A stretch of 25,486 bases of DNA from Ramicandelaber brevisporus (Eukaryota > Kickxellomycota > Ramicandelaberales > Ramicandelaberaceae), in the NCBI GenBank assembly GCA_025201865.1, contig MU603022.1, positions 1 through 25,486 of the forward strand, in the 5' to 3' direction. Below, piece after piece: positions 1-7,955 of the stretch (within the stretch, counting starts at the first letter, position 1; each line of letters starts with the position of its first letter). Made by a program: the position numbers and the translations under genes. The notes under the pieces were generated by a model that was not told where the DNA came from, did no database searches, and saw only the letters and a program-made list of their open reading frames with translations.

Positions 1-2
1 GC

Positions 3-1220
3 TTAGACATACGAGTTGTACAGCAGCTTGTTTGGCGTGCCGGTGCGCACGTTGGTGATCTTGCCCGAGGTCGAGGCCGAGATAACCTTCGAGATCAACG
101 CGGCCGGCGTGTACGACGTCGACGACAGCGACGCGTAGTAGGCCAGGATGCCGGCGGCGTGTGGCGACGCCATGGACGTGCCGGAGATGGTGTTGGTGGC
201 GGAGTCGTCGGTGTTCCAGGCGCTGAGCACGTTGACGCCGGGGCCGTAGATCTCGACGCAGTTGCCGTAGTTGGTGAAGCTGGCCGAGCGGTCGTTGACG
301 TCGGAGGCGGCGACGGTGAGCACGCCGTTGGCCGAGGCTGGCGACACGTTGCAGGCGTTCTGCGACTCGTTGCCGGCAGCAACAGCGACGTGCACGCCAG
401 CAGCAACAGCAGCCTCGGCCGCGGCGTTGACCGACGCCGACTTGCCGCCGCCGAGCGACATGTTGATGACCGAGCCCTTGGCGCCGCCGTTGCCCGACGA
501 GTGCTGCTCGGTGACCCAGTCGATGCCGGCAATGACGCCGGACCACGTGCCGGAGCCGCCGGCGTCGAGCACCTTGACGGCAACCAGGTCGGCCTTCTTG
601 GACACGCCGTACTTGGAGCCCGCGGACGTGCCGGCGACGTGCGTGCCGTGGCCGTTGCCGTCGGAGTCGTCGCCGTCGTCGGCAAAGTTGGCTCCCCACG
701 TGGCGCGGCCGCCGAGGTCGGAGTGCGTGGTGCGGATGCCGGTGTCGACCACGAAGATCTTGACGCCAGCGCCGGCGTTGCCGTCGTAGAAGTAGGTGGC
801 CGGGTTGGACACCTTGTTGCGGCTGGACACGCGGCCGAGACCCCACGGCGCGCCGCTCTGCTGGTCGTTGATCTTGACGATGCCGTCCAGCTCGACGTAC
901 TCGACGTCGGGGTCGGCGCGGATCTTGGCCAGCATGGCGTCGTCGAACTTGCCGGCGTAGCCGCGCAGCGCGCGCTTGTACACGTGCTTGACGCCGTTTG
1001 GCGGAGAGCCGCCCTGCGCCGTCATGAGCTGCGCATTGTGCTCCTGCACCATGGTCTTGACGCGCGCGACGTGGGCATCGACATTCTGCACGTTCTTGCG
1101 CAGCTTGACAATGTAGCTTCCCTTGGCTGGCTTGCTGCCCTGTGCCTCGAACTTGAGCGGAGCGAGTGCGTATGCGGCAGAGCTGGCGGCGAGTGCGACA
1201 ACGGCGACGTTCTTGAGCAT
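3..1220 (-). CDS. Secreted subtilisin-like serine protease (S8, proteinase K type)
   Basis: A 405-residue endopeptidase predicted to be secreted and to cut proteins outside the cell. Residues 1-19 form a hydrophobic signal peptide. Residues about 35-117 look like an inhibitor I9 propeptide (SYIVKL near the start, DVEYVELDG at the end), so it should be made as a zymogen. The catalytic domain runs from about 125 to 405. The triad is visible as D159 in VVDTG, H191 in GHGTHVAG and S349 in GTSMASPHAAG, with the oxyanion asparagine N284 in AAGN. C290 and C321 could form a disulphide. Length and order match fungal proteinase K enzymes. The ATG at 1218-1220 is the only start giving a proper signal peptide, and the stop lies just inside the window edge. 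Codon third positions are strongly G/C, more than in most neighbours, as in highly expressed genes. Family is certain; substrate is unknown. Confidence 0.96.
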   Translation of the reverse strand: MLKNVAVVALAASSAAYALAPLKFEAQGSKPAKGSYIVKLRKNVQNVDAHVARVKTMVQEHNAQLMTAQGGSPPNGVKHVYKRALRGYAGKFDDAMLAKIRADPDVEYVELDGIVKINDQQSGAPWGLGRVSSRNKVSNPATYFYDGNAGAGVKIFVVDTGIRTTHSDLGGRATWGANFADDGDDSDGNGHGTHVAGTSAGSKYGVSKKADLVAVKVLDAGGSGTWSGVIAGIDWVTEQHSSGNGGAKGSVINMSLGGGKSASVNAAAEAAVAAGVHVAVAAGNESQNACNVSPASANGVLTVAASDVNDRSASFTNYGNCVEIYGPGVNVLSAWNTDDSATNTISGTSMASPHAAGILAYYASLSSTSYTPAALISKVISASTSGKITNVRTGTPNKLLYNSYV

Positions 1221-1478
1221 TGCGAGATGGATTGTGGTGGAGATGGGTGAAGTAGGTGATGTGGTGGTGGTGGTGGTGGTGGTGGATTGGATGAGAGTGG
1301 TTGGCTATCGGCGAGATCTGATGGAGATGGCGGTGATGATGGTGGTAGCGGTGATGGTGGCGGTGGTGATGGCAATGATGATGGCAGTGATGGTGATGAT
1401 GATGGCAATGATGATGGTGGTGATGATGATGATCTGCTGCATTTGAGTTGGATGGAGATGGCCACTGTCGACGCGGTC

Positions 1479-1484
1479 TTTATA
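1479..1484 (-). promoter_or_regulatory. TATA box, candidate for the subtilase gene
   Basis: TATAAA on the minus strand in the context GTATAAAG, about 260 bp upstream of the subtilase ATG. The DNA between is rich in GAT/CAT-type trinucleotide repeats and would form a leader of roughly 230 nt. No better TATA element is seen closer to the ATG. A binding site is inferred from sequence only. Confidence 0.4.
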
Positions 1485-1502
1485 CCCTCCATTCCACTTT
1501 GT

Positions 1503-1527
1503 CGCATCGCATCGCATCGCATCGCAT
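1503..1527. repeat. (CGCAT)5 pentanucleotide microsatellite
   Basis: Five exact tandem copies of CGCAT, followed by a partial copy, directly upstream of the subtilase TATA element. Confidence 0.9.
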
Positions 1528-2260
1528 CGAACCGCACTGCAACTCAGCACACAACACCACACCATACCACAACACTACCAGAACACGCCGCACTGAACCA
1601 CACCGCACCACACTGCGCTACACCGCATCGCTCCAAATCCAACGGCGTTTGGCAGCTCGCAACATCCGCCGCTGTGATGGCGAGCTGGCGATCCGAAGCG
1701 CGGCTGCACGCGGTGGCAGGTGTCGAAGCTCCACAGAAGCGTACCGACATTCGCGTGGATTGTTCTGCGGCGCGTGGAGTGATGTCGCACAGCCGCCATG
1801 TGGAATGCAGCTGTCAGGCCGCTCACACGCTCTCCGCTCGCTCTCCGCACGCGCTTCCATCCACCTACATCATCCACATCCCCGCATCGTACACTAAAAT
1901 CGTACACCTACATCACCTACATCGTCCACATCGTCCATGTTGCACGCCGCACGCCGCATGGCACGCGAGCCTCGGCCGAGTGCGTCTTCTTTGTAGAATG
2001 CGGCCGCTGAGTCCGTTGCTATTGTTGTTGCTGCTGTTGCTGCTGCTGTTGCTGTCACTGTCACTGTTTTTGCTGGTGCCCTAATTGCTGCCACTTTTGG
2101 ATCTCCCCAATTTCATTGTTTCCACATGGCACATCCACATGTCAATTGTCAAAAAATCTATTCGTTACCGCATGCTTCATCTTCGTTTCCTTTTTTAGTG
2201 TTAATGAACAGAACTGCCACTAGTTTAGTAACACAAGTGTACTCAAGATTATTAATCACT

Positions 2261-2266
2261 TTTATT
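2261..2266 (-). terminator. AATAAA polyadenylation signal, CBP80 gene
   Basis: AATAAA on the minus strand about 33 nt past the CBP80 stop codon, in AT-rich DNA, the expected position for a fungal poly(A) signal. Confidence 0.5.
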
Positions 2267-2298
2267 TTTGAAACACAAAGTATTCATCATCATTTTTT

Positions 2299-5187
2299 TT
2301 AAATCGAAGCAATGACCGGCAGCTGATCAAATACCTGCTTAATGGATGGATCCACAATAGTCGAAGTCTCAACACCCATGTCCGAGAACAATTCACGCTC
2401 AATCACTTCTGTCAACGGAGAAAGCTGCACAGCATATCTCCGGACAAACTCAACGTAGCGTCCGCGGACCCACTTGATAATGTCTGGGCGGATCGTCGCC
2501 TCAACTTTTTCGTTCTGATCGGTGCTGATGCCACTGCCCAGCTCAGCTGACATTTCGTTATCGGCAGCCATCAAAGTCTCGAGCAAACCAACCAGGCGCT
2601 TGGTGGATAAGATGAGAATGGATGTGAGATCGGCAGCGGCCGTCTCGGCATCGTCAATAGATGTGTCCATAGCGGTGGTGTCGTCTTCGTTGTCAATAGT
2701 CATTGGGACTGGAGCATTGACACGGGCAATGGTTTTGCCAACAGTCTGGTGCAGAATCTCCCACAGGTAGAAGGCAGAGTACTGCGCTATTGGACGCTGA
2801 TGGGCCTTGTACTCGGTAGCAGCTTCGTTGGACTGCTGCTGATAAACATTGTCGGGAATGCCGGAGAAGATCCAGTCGATGACAACTGTTGGGCTGACAA
2901 TGCCATAGAAGATGAGCTTGTCGATGACAATGGCCAGGAATTGAGGGTTGGTGAACCAGAACGATTCGACAATACCCAGCAGATGAAGCTGCTCAAGCTG
3001 TGGCGAGCGAGTGGTCAAATCCTTGATGACGGTCTGGTTGCGCTCAAGCATGTTCAGCAAGTGAGTGAAGCTCTTGCGACCAAGCATGCAGAAGTGCTGC
3101 ATCAAAATGTCACGCACAAGGCGACGCTGCAGAAGCAGAGTGCGCTCGTTTGGATCAGTCACTTGAGATCCCAACATGGAGCTCATCACAATCGCAGCAT
3201 TGGCACCATGGTGGTCAGCAGAGCTGTCCTCAATGACGCCTGATTCAGCTGCAGAGGCAGATGCGGAGCTTGTGATGAACGGGTCGGCGTACACTGGAGC
3301 CGAGAGGCGCATCAACAGAGTAACCTGGGAGACATTGTCAATGATACCGCGCACGCATTCCATGATTTCAGTAGCACCAGCTCGCGCCTTGACTTGAGCA
3401 GCCAGGCTCTCCAAAAGAGCACGAGCATTCGGATCGGCAGCAAATGGCACGGTCTGGTTGTTTTGGCGGTTGTAGAAGAAGGTGTGCTCAGGCGCTGGAT
3501 ATGGCATAATCAGTGGATGCAAGTTCTCAGGAACAGCAGCCTTGACTCGGTCATAATACGACAGTCTAATGCACTTGTACAAAATTTCACGACCAAACAC
3601 CACACGCACATTGACAGGCAGCTGGTTTTGCCAGCCAGGCAACCAGTCGGCCCAGCCCCATGAATACTGGATGACACTGAGCTGGTAGCCAAACCAGCTG
3701 ACAAGACGAGTGATGCACTCTGTGTCAAGACGCGGCAGGTTGTCAAACAAGAAGCCCATGAGAGTGGTCATCTCCCAGCTGAATGCCTCGTTGGTCTTGA
3801 GCATCTCCACAGCCAGAGAAGCATAGAACATTTCACGGTGTGGGGTCGATGGCAGACGCAGTAACTTGCCAAACATGACTTCAGCAACCCACTGTGCATA
3901 CTGGTGGCTGAATGTTGTAACGCCCTCTGTGCCGTTTGCAGTTACACTGTTTGCGGCGTCATCAATGAGAGATGATGGCGGGAATGTCATTGCGGTGAAC
4001 AGGTTATTGGTCAGACCGAGGAATTTGCCGCACTCACGACGATTGACTTCAAATCCATCCATCATATCTGAGATGACATCTTGCACAACAACTCGAATCG
4101 CTCTGTGCATATCGGTGTTGACAGCTCCGCCTTCGCTTGTTGCCGCAGTCTGCTGGGCAATCAGGTTGAATGGCGACATGAACATTGGCTCGGGGCACGA
4201 CAGGTTATCAACGGCGGGCAAATCTGGCGATGGCAACTCGCATGGCTCAGCATCCTTCACAGCTTCTTCATTAAACCACTCAAAGCCGGCAAAGAATGGG
4301 ACAAACACTTCGCTCGAATCGCGCAACGTTGAGAATGCCTGCCACAGACCAGTCAGTGGATCGGATCTGCCATGGTTGCCCGGACGGCTGGGATCAATGT
4401 AGAGTGGAGCAGTAATGCAGCGAAGGTCAGCCAAGAATTGTTTGCGAGACTCAATGTATGCACCAACCACTTCCGCATACATGTTGACGAGCTCTGGCTC
4501 ATCTTCAACCAGTCTATCGATGCTCCAGATCAATGCGCTAATGACAACGCCAGCCAGCCGATCGCGCATTGCAGTTCTAGGACCATCATTTCGCAACGGA
4601 GCAACAAACGCGCCAAGGAACGACATGTAGGCAGATGGAGTGATAACAGATGTGCTCACAAGCAATCCATAAAAGCGAACAAGCAGCTTCACAGTGTGCC
4701 AATCGCCAGATGACATTGCAGAGCTGAACGATGCATTAACACGCTCAACAACAATCACACCCGTTTCGTGACTTTTTGCGTTCATTACACCAACAAGCGC
4801 CGCATAAACTGTAGCTTTAGCAGGCAAATCAACGGCGCATCCAGCAATCATCGAGAGAATGGCTTCGCGATAACGGCCCAGCCCTTGCTGAAGCACTGTG
4901 GCAAGAGACTCGATCTGATTCATTGTAGGCGGAGCTTTATCACCAACTTTGACGATGAGATCAGTCAACTTCTTCTTTTGCTCATCTTGCTGTGGCTGCT
5001 GCTGGTGCTGGTGCTGCTGATGGCGGTTTCCAGTGTGACCATAGCCGCCGCCGCGTCCACGACCACGTCCTCCACGACCTCCACCTCCACCGCCGCCGCC
5101 CATCGGTTGACCGAAGACAGCCTGCGCTGGACCGCCGGCATGAATACCGGGCATACCACTACCAAAAACAAAAGGCTGACCCTGCAT
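2299..5187 (-). CDS. NCBP1: Nuclear cap-binding complex large subunit (CBP80)
   Basis: A 962-residue homologue of CBP80/NCBP1 (yeast Sto1/Cbc1). It pairs with the small subunit CBP20 on the m7G cap of new transcripts and couples the cap to splicing, 3' processing and export in the nucleus. The family's three helical MIF4G-like regions are recognisable. An N-terminal one spans about 70-260. The middle one includes SWFGYQLS (497-504) and IRLSYY (540-545), matching the human segment with SWEDW and MRLSYHQR. The C-terminal one includes NPQFLAIVIDKLI (747-759), DWIFSG (771-776) and LWEILH (808-813). The ATG at 5185-5187 was chosen because the frame upstream has no other ATG and encodes only phenylalanine-rich translation of a pyrimidine-rich leader. 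Residues 30-67 are an unusual Gly/Arg then His/Gln extension. Human CBP80 is about 790 residues and the yeast protein about 860. Confidence 0.95.
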   Translation of the reverse strand: MQGQPFVFGSGMPGIHAGGPAQAVFGQPMGGGGGGGGRGGRGRGRGGGYGHTGNRHQQHQHQQQPQQDEQKKKLTDLIVKVGDKAPPTMNQIESLATVLQQGLGRYREAILSMIAGCAVDLPAKATVYAALVGVMNAKSHETGVIVVERVNASFSSAMSSGDWHTVKLLVRFYGLLVSTSVITPSAYMSFLGAFVAPLRNDGPRTAMRDRLAGVVISALIWSIDRLVEDEPELVNMYAEVVGAYIESRKQFLADLRCITAPLYIDPSRPGNHGRSDPLTGLWQAFSTLRDSSEVFVPFFAGFEWFNEEAVKDAEPCELPSPDLPAVDNLSCPEPMFMSPFNLIAQQTAATSEGGAVNTDMHRAIRVVVQDVISDMMDGFEVNRRECGKFLGLTNNLFTAMTFPPSSLIDDAANSVTANGTEGVTTFSHQYAQWVAEVMFGKLLRLPSTPHREMFYASLAVEMLKTNEAFSWEMTTLMGFLFDNLPRLDTECITRLVSWFGYQLSVIQYSWGWADWLPGWQNQLPVNVRVVFGREILYKCIRLSYYDRVKAAVPENLHPLIMPYPAPEHTFFYNRQNNQTVPFAADPNARALLESLAAQVKARAGATEIMECVRGIIDNVSQVTLLMRLSAPVYADPFITSSASASAAESGVIEDSSADHHGANAAIVMSSMLGSQVTDPNERTLLLQRRLVRDILMQHFCMLGRKSFTHLLNMLERNQTVIKDLTTRSPQLEQLHLLGIVESFWFTNPQFLAIVIDKLIFYGIVSPTVVIDWIFSGIPDNVYQQQSNEAATEYKAHQRPIAQYSAFYLWEILHQTVGKTIARVNAPVPMTIDNEDDTTAMDTSIDDAETAAADLTSILILSTKRLVGLLETLMAADNEMSAELGSGISTDQNEKVEATIRPDIIKWVRGRYVEFVRRYAVQLSPLTEVIERELFSDMGVETSTIVDPSIKQVFDQLPVIASI

Positions 5188-5433
5188 CAAGCTCTGATTT
5201 CTCTTGAAACACGTCTGCGATCGAGGAAGGAAGAAGAAGAAAAAGAAAAATAAAGAAAAATATAAAGAAAAAAGGAAGTGGATTTTGTGTTGATATTTTT
5301 GTTGTTGCAAAGAAGAGTGGAAGGAGAGTGTCTGAATCACACAACACAACACAGCACAACACTCACAACACTACACGTTGCAATCTCTTTTTTATTGTAG
5401 TTGTTTGAGGTCTCGAAGAGAAAGACGGAAAAA
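5188..5433. promoter_or_regulatory. Shared divergent promoter, CBP80 and Voa1-like genes
   Basis: Only 246 bp separate the two divergent ATGs. On the CBP80 strand there is a long pyrimidine-rich tract ending in CAG about 30 nt before the ATG. It reads either as a leader tract or as a 3' splice site of a 5'-UTR intron. A CA-rich ACAAC repeat (about 5338-5372) lies towards the Voa1-like side. No TATA box is evident. Confidence 0.45.
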
Positions 5434-5790
5434 ATGGAACGCGCTCTTGGTATCGTTCAGTTGCTGCTGGCGTTTGTAGTTGCCTTGGTATCGGCCGCAG
5501 AAGAGACCGTCCCGAGTATCGGCAGTACCACTACTACTACTTTGGCCGAAGCATCTGCTACTGCTGCTGCTGCAAAGAGCAAATCGTCAACAGAGGCAAC
5601 GAACACGACACGTCCCACCGAGCTTCCACCAGTGTTTGGAATCGAGATATTCACACCTGGTATCATCATGTCCATCTTTGTGGTTTTGATTCTCATTTCG
5701 GTTCTTTCAGTTGCGCTGAGTGCAATGTACAGTTTGAAAAGCAGTTCACAGACCATCCCTCAGCAGCCACCAAAGAAGAAGATTGCTTAA
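5434..5790 (+). CDS. VOA1: Voa1/Ac45-like V-ATPase assembly protein, minimal form
   Basis: A 118-residue type I membrane protein resembling only the C-terminal part of V-ATPase accessory subunit S1 (Ac45)/Voa1. That family helps assemble the proton-pumping Vo ring in the ER. Residues 1-22 are a signal peptide. Residues 23-66 are a Ser/Thr/Ala-rich lumenal stalk with one N-glycosylation sequon (N57-T-T). The sequence from GIEIFTPGIIM (69-79) through a membrane span (about 77-99) to MYSLKS matches the conserved family segment, in which Ac45 has an F-S/T-P-x-I motif before its span and SLK after it. The protein ends in KKIA, a di-lysine KKxx ER-retrieval signal, as reported for yeast Voa1. The large lumenal domain of Ac45 is absent. 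The first ATG in frame is at 5434. Family is fairly sure; function is inferred. Confidence 0.72.
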   Translation: MERALGIVQLLLAFVVALVSAAEETVPSIGSTTTTTLAEASATAAAAKSKSSTEATNTTRPTELPPVFGIEIFTPGIIMSIFVVLILISVLSVALSAMYSLKSSSQTIPQQPPKKKIA

Positions 5791-6682
5791 CCAAGTTGCT
5801 GTCACTATTCGATCACAGTTTGTTTGTACCCTCCGGCTCATTACACGCGTATCATCTCATTTATATCTTTTTTTGGATAAAAAGAATGTTTTTTTTTAAA
5901 CGTATGACTTCACACATGTTGCTTGTTTGTATCATATCAAGGTGATTGATGTTGATGTTTGTGTTGGTGCATGCTTTCATTACATTCTTTTACAAAATAT
6001 AAGCAAATTCACCTCACTGACCACACTAAAAAGTTGTGATTGAAGGCTTAATTGAGAGGCTGTTCGCTAGATTGTGGTGATCAAACACAAGCGGCAAACA
6101 TAATGGGGGGAAACAATGGGTGTATTAGAGACAAAAGGATTAGAATGCATGTTGGTTCAACTCGCAGTGACAATGACCGCCTCACTGACTGGCATTCACT
6201 GCAAAGATGAACCTTTCCATTCAGAAAGTATGTCTACATGCATCCAAATTTGACCAATTGAAAGTTGGAAGCTGTGTTGTTTAATCTCCAGCTGTACTGC
6301 GAATATCAAGGCACTTCTCACCCCCTCTTTTTCTCGGCATGTTGCCATTCACATTAACTGTATCGCATGTTATATTGATCAGCCAAACCTTAACTGGATT
6401 TACACTCACAGGGCTGAATTGCAAGTGGTGAATTCATTCCTGTGAACCTCTTTACTCACAGCGCTCTCTCCTTTCCCCACTCTCAGCAGTAGCATTACAA
6501 TTCTGTTCGTCACTCGCAATCTCACTCACTCACTCTCTCTCTCTCTCTCAACAAGGTACATATCAAGGCAGCACTCGCACTTCGTCGTGTGTTGTCTTCG
6601 TCGTTCTGCCATCACTTCATTCACTCACTCACTCATCTATTCTCTCAACAGCTTTTTTACACGTTATTCTTCCTCTTCCCAA
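5791..6682. other. Intergenic: Voa1-like 3' flank and upstream region of secreted peptide 1
   Basis: No gene seen. It contains AT-rich 3' flank, the first copy of the 36-bp repeat (5931-5966), two further ATATCAAGG words (6303-6311, 6560-6568) and a CT dinucleotide tract (about 6533-6549), then a pyrimidine-rich leader before the peptide ATG. No TATA box is convincing. Confidence 0.6.
5931..5966 (+). repeat. 36-bp direct repeat, copy 1
   Basis: Exact match over 36 bp to positions 8063-8098. Similarity resumes after a gap: TGCTTTC (5972-5978) and ACATTCTTTT (5982-5991) recur in copy 2 at 8124-8130 and 8134-8143. This points to one duplicated block of about 65-85 bp that later gained or lost about 25 bp. 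It lies about 140 bp past the Voa1-like stop codon. Confidence 0.93.
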
Positions 6683-6844
6683 ATGAAACTTGCCGTCGTC
6701 GCGTCGCTCGTTCTGGCTGCTCTGGCTGTCACCGCCTCCCCCATTCCCGCTGATTCACCACCTGCTAGCCTTCAAAGTGTTCTTACTCAGCTCGGCGAGT
6801 TGCTTGATCAAACTCTCAGTGGTCTCAGTGGTGCCCATAAATAA
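6683..6844 (+). CDS. Tiny secreted peptide 1 (53 residues)
   Basis: Not recognised. The ATG at 6683 opens a 53-residue product beginning MKLAVVASLVLAALAVTAS, a textbook signal peptide with cleavage likely after AVTAS or nearby. The mature part is about 34 residues: a short proline-rich stretch (PIPADSPP), then SLQSVLTQLGELLDQTL, which would form an amphipathic helix with leucines on one face, then a Gly/Ser tail ending in AHK. It has no cysteine. The signal peptide plus clean helix makes it more credible than a random short frame. It lies inside the repeat-bracketed segment next to another secreted-peptide gene. Possible roles include a secreted surface-active or signalling peptide, but nothing in the sequence decides this. 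Confidence 0.6.
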   Translation: MKLAVVASLVLAALAVTASPIPADSPPASLQSVLTQLGELLDQTLSGLSGAHK

Positions 6845-7028
6845 CCCTCCACCGATCCCACTAATCCCACCAACTACTAATTTTAATCATCACGGCTGAA
6901 GTACAGTTTGATTTAGAAGATTAATTTTGATTGATAGATAGAGGTGAACTAATATATCGAACGTGTTGTTCAACTGAGTATCTAGCATATAGCGCGAATG
7001 CTGCCGCCAGCTTGCTCTTTCGTTCATC

Positions 7029-7052
7029 CGTTCGTTCGTTCGTTCGTTCGTT
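7029..7052. repeat. (CGTT)6 microsatellite
   Basis: Six exact tandem copies of CGTT, with degenerate copies on both sides. Confidence 0.9.
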
Positions 7053-7400
7053 CACGTTTCGTTCTATAAATCGACCTTGTTTTAGTTACTTCAGCTCATA
7101 TCCATCAGCTCATCAGGCAACATGCTGTGGCAATAACGAGGACTGAGAACCTGGGATCAAGTTAACCTTCCTGTCTGCGTAGCAAGTTGTGTGAAACTGG
7201 ATCCGAGACACCGCCTTCTTTTCGCGTCCGGCAACAGCAGGGAGTGAGAAAGGTGAGATGAGCAGCCGCGAAAGGAAGAAGGCTGAGAGTAGGAGCTGCA
7301 CGGGTTGAGTTGATTCCCAACCAACTCGTATGAACTTCACACTGCTTCCCACAGTGAAAGGCAAAATGTGATTCCACTTGCTTCTACAACAAGTGTTCAG

Positions 7401-7405
7401 CCAAT
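7401..7405 (+). promoter_or_regulatory. CCAAT box (distal), secreted peptide 2
   Basis: CCAAT in the context CAGCCAAT, the same 8-mer as the proximal box at 7563. It lies about 220 bp upstream of the TATA box. Binding by an Hap/NF-Y-type complex is inferred. Confidence 0.35.
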
Positions 7406-7431
7406 GGTTTACTCTGCCTTCCTCATCAAAG

Positions 7432-7465
7432 AGCCAGTCACCATTCTGTTACTGACGCCATCTCA
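7432..7465 (+). repeat. Diverged direct repeat, copy A
   Basis: A 34-bp stretch starting AGCCAGTC and ending CTCA that resembles 7517-7549 with a handful of substitutions and one indel. The two copies start 85 bp apart, upstream of the TATA box of secreted peptide 2. Confidence 0.6.
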
Positions 7466-7516
7466 TCGCGAAAGAAAACAATGCTCTACTCACCTCCCCA
7501 TCAGATCATATTGAGA

Positions 7517-7549
7517 AGCCAGTCTACATTTTGCTACAGACACCACTCA
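7517..7549 (+). repeat. Diverged direct repeat, copy B
   Basis: Second copy of the element at 7432-7465, ending about 70 bp upstream of the TATA box and just before the proximal CCAAT box. It could be a tandem upstream activating site or the trace of an old local duplication. Confidence 0.6.
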
Positions 7550-7562
7550 AACAGAGAATCAG

Positions 7563-7567
7563 CCAAT
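7563..7567 (+). promoter_or_regulatory. CCAAT box (proximal), secreted peptide 2
   Basis: CCAAT in the context CAGCCAAT, 53 bp upstream of a TATAAATA element, a normal core-promoter spacing in fungi. Confidence 0.45.
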
Positions 7568-7620
7568 ATCCTATTGTTCATCCACCCACTCACCAACATC
7601 GCCAGGCTTGCTCGAGAAGT

Positions 7621-7628
7621 TATAAATA
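7621..7628 (+). promoter_or_regulatory. TATA box of secreted peptide 2
   Basis: A strong TATAAATA element 110 bp upstream of the ATG at 7731. Together with the CCAAT box this is the clearest core promoter in the window, and it suggests a regulated, potentially strongly expressed gene. Confidence 0.65.
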
Positions 7629-7730
7629 CCGGCCATATTTGACGATGACTGCACTAGTTATTTGGCTTTTGCACAACAATTCTCTCCACAAGCTCACATT
7701 TCCTCATCTATTCGCACAAATATACTCAAG

Positions 7731-7955
7731 ATGAAGACTGCCCATTTCGTTACCGCCGCCATGCTTTTCGCAGCTGCCATCTCTGCTGCACCAAGTTCAG
7801 ACCACAATCCGCATGTGCCAGCCGCCGTCAAGCCAGATTCTGCCCCAGTTGTCGCCAAAGTTGGTTACTGCGACTGCTGGAACGGCTTCGATTATCCGTG
7901 CATACCTGCCACTCAATGCGCTTTGGGAGGCTACAAATGCGCTGGCCCCTGCTAA
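7731..7955 (+). CDS. Small secreted cysteine-rich peptide 2 (74 residues)
   Basis: Not recognised as a named family. The ATG at 7731, in good context (AAG before it), begins a 74-residue product. Residues 1-20 are a signal peptide (MKTAHFVTAAMLFAAAISAA). Residues 21-45 are a Pro/Ala/Val-rich spacer or propeptide without cysteine. The C-terminal 28 residues hold six cysteines at 47, 49, 57, 63, 70 and 74, spaced C-x-C-x7-C-x5-C-x6-C-x3-C, with cysteine as the last residue. Six cysteines in so short a stretch imply three disulphides and a compact extracellular fold, as in fungal effector-like or antimicrobial peptides. It has its own TATA/CCAAT promoter and shares the repeat-bracketed segment with secreted peptide 1. 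Coding status is well supported; function is unknown. Confidence 0.78.
   Translation: MKTAHFVTAAMLFAAAISAAPSSDHNPHVPAAVKPDSAPVVAKVGYCDCWNGFDYPCIPATQCALGGYKCAGPC

Larger units (their letters stand above)
1221..2298. other. Intergenic: subtilase promoter and CBP80 3' flank
   Basis: No convincing gene. It holds, in order, a GAT/GGT-rich repeat tract (about 1258-1435), the subtilase TATA element, five units of CGCAT (1503-1527), a degenerate CCACA/ACCAC tract (about 1545-1630), a GC-rich stretch of about 200 bp, and a GCT/GTT triplet tract (about 2020-2075). The last part is AT-rich 3' flank of the CBP80 gene. Open frames here are low-complexity products of the repeats. Confidence 0.6.
6845..7730. 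other. Intergenic: upstream region of secreted peptide 2
   Basis: No gene seen on either strand. It contains a (CGTT)6 tract, two CCAAT boxes, a diverged 33-34-bp direct repeat and a TATA box, all listed separately, and then a leader of about 100 nt before the ATG at 7731. Confidence 0.6.

Noticed and set aside
159-1250. 363-codon plus-strand open frame opposite the subtilase, and the two shorter frames beside it
   Set aside because: They are a by-product of GC-rich codons in the subtilase. Translation is Val/Gly/Ala/Asp-rich with no domain, and the subtilase strand has a full catalytic triad.
1258-1435. GAT/GGT-rich tract as a coding repeat
   Set aside because: Both strands give only Asp/Gly or Met/Val runs with no ordered part; it is a leader microsatellite of the subtilase gene.
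5188-5352. 55 extra N-terminal codons of the CBP80 frame
   Set aside because: They begin with GTG, contain no ATG, and translate a pyrimidine tract into a run of phenylalanines; the ATG at 5187 is the sensible start.
6151-6170. tRNA T-loop-like GGTTCAACTC
   Set aside because: The flanking bases do not pair into a T stem, and no acceptor or anticodon arm is present.
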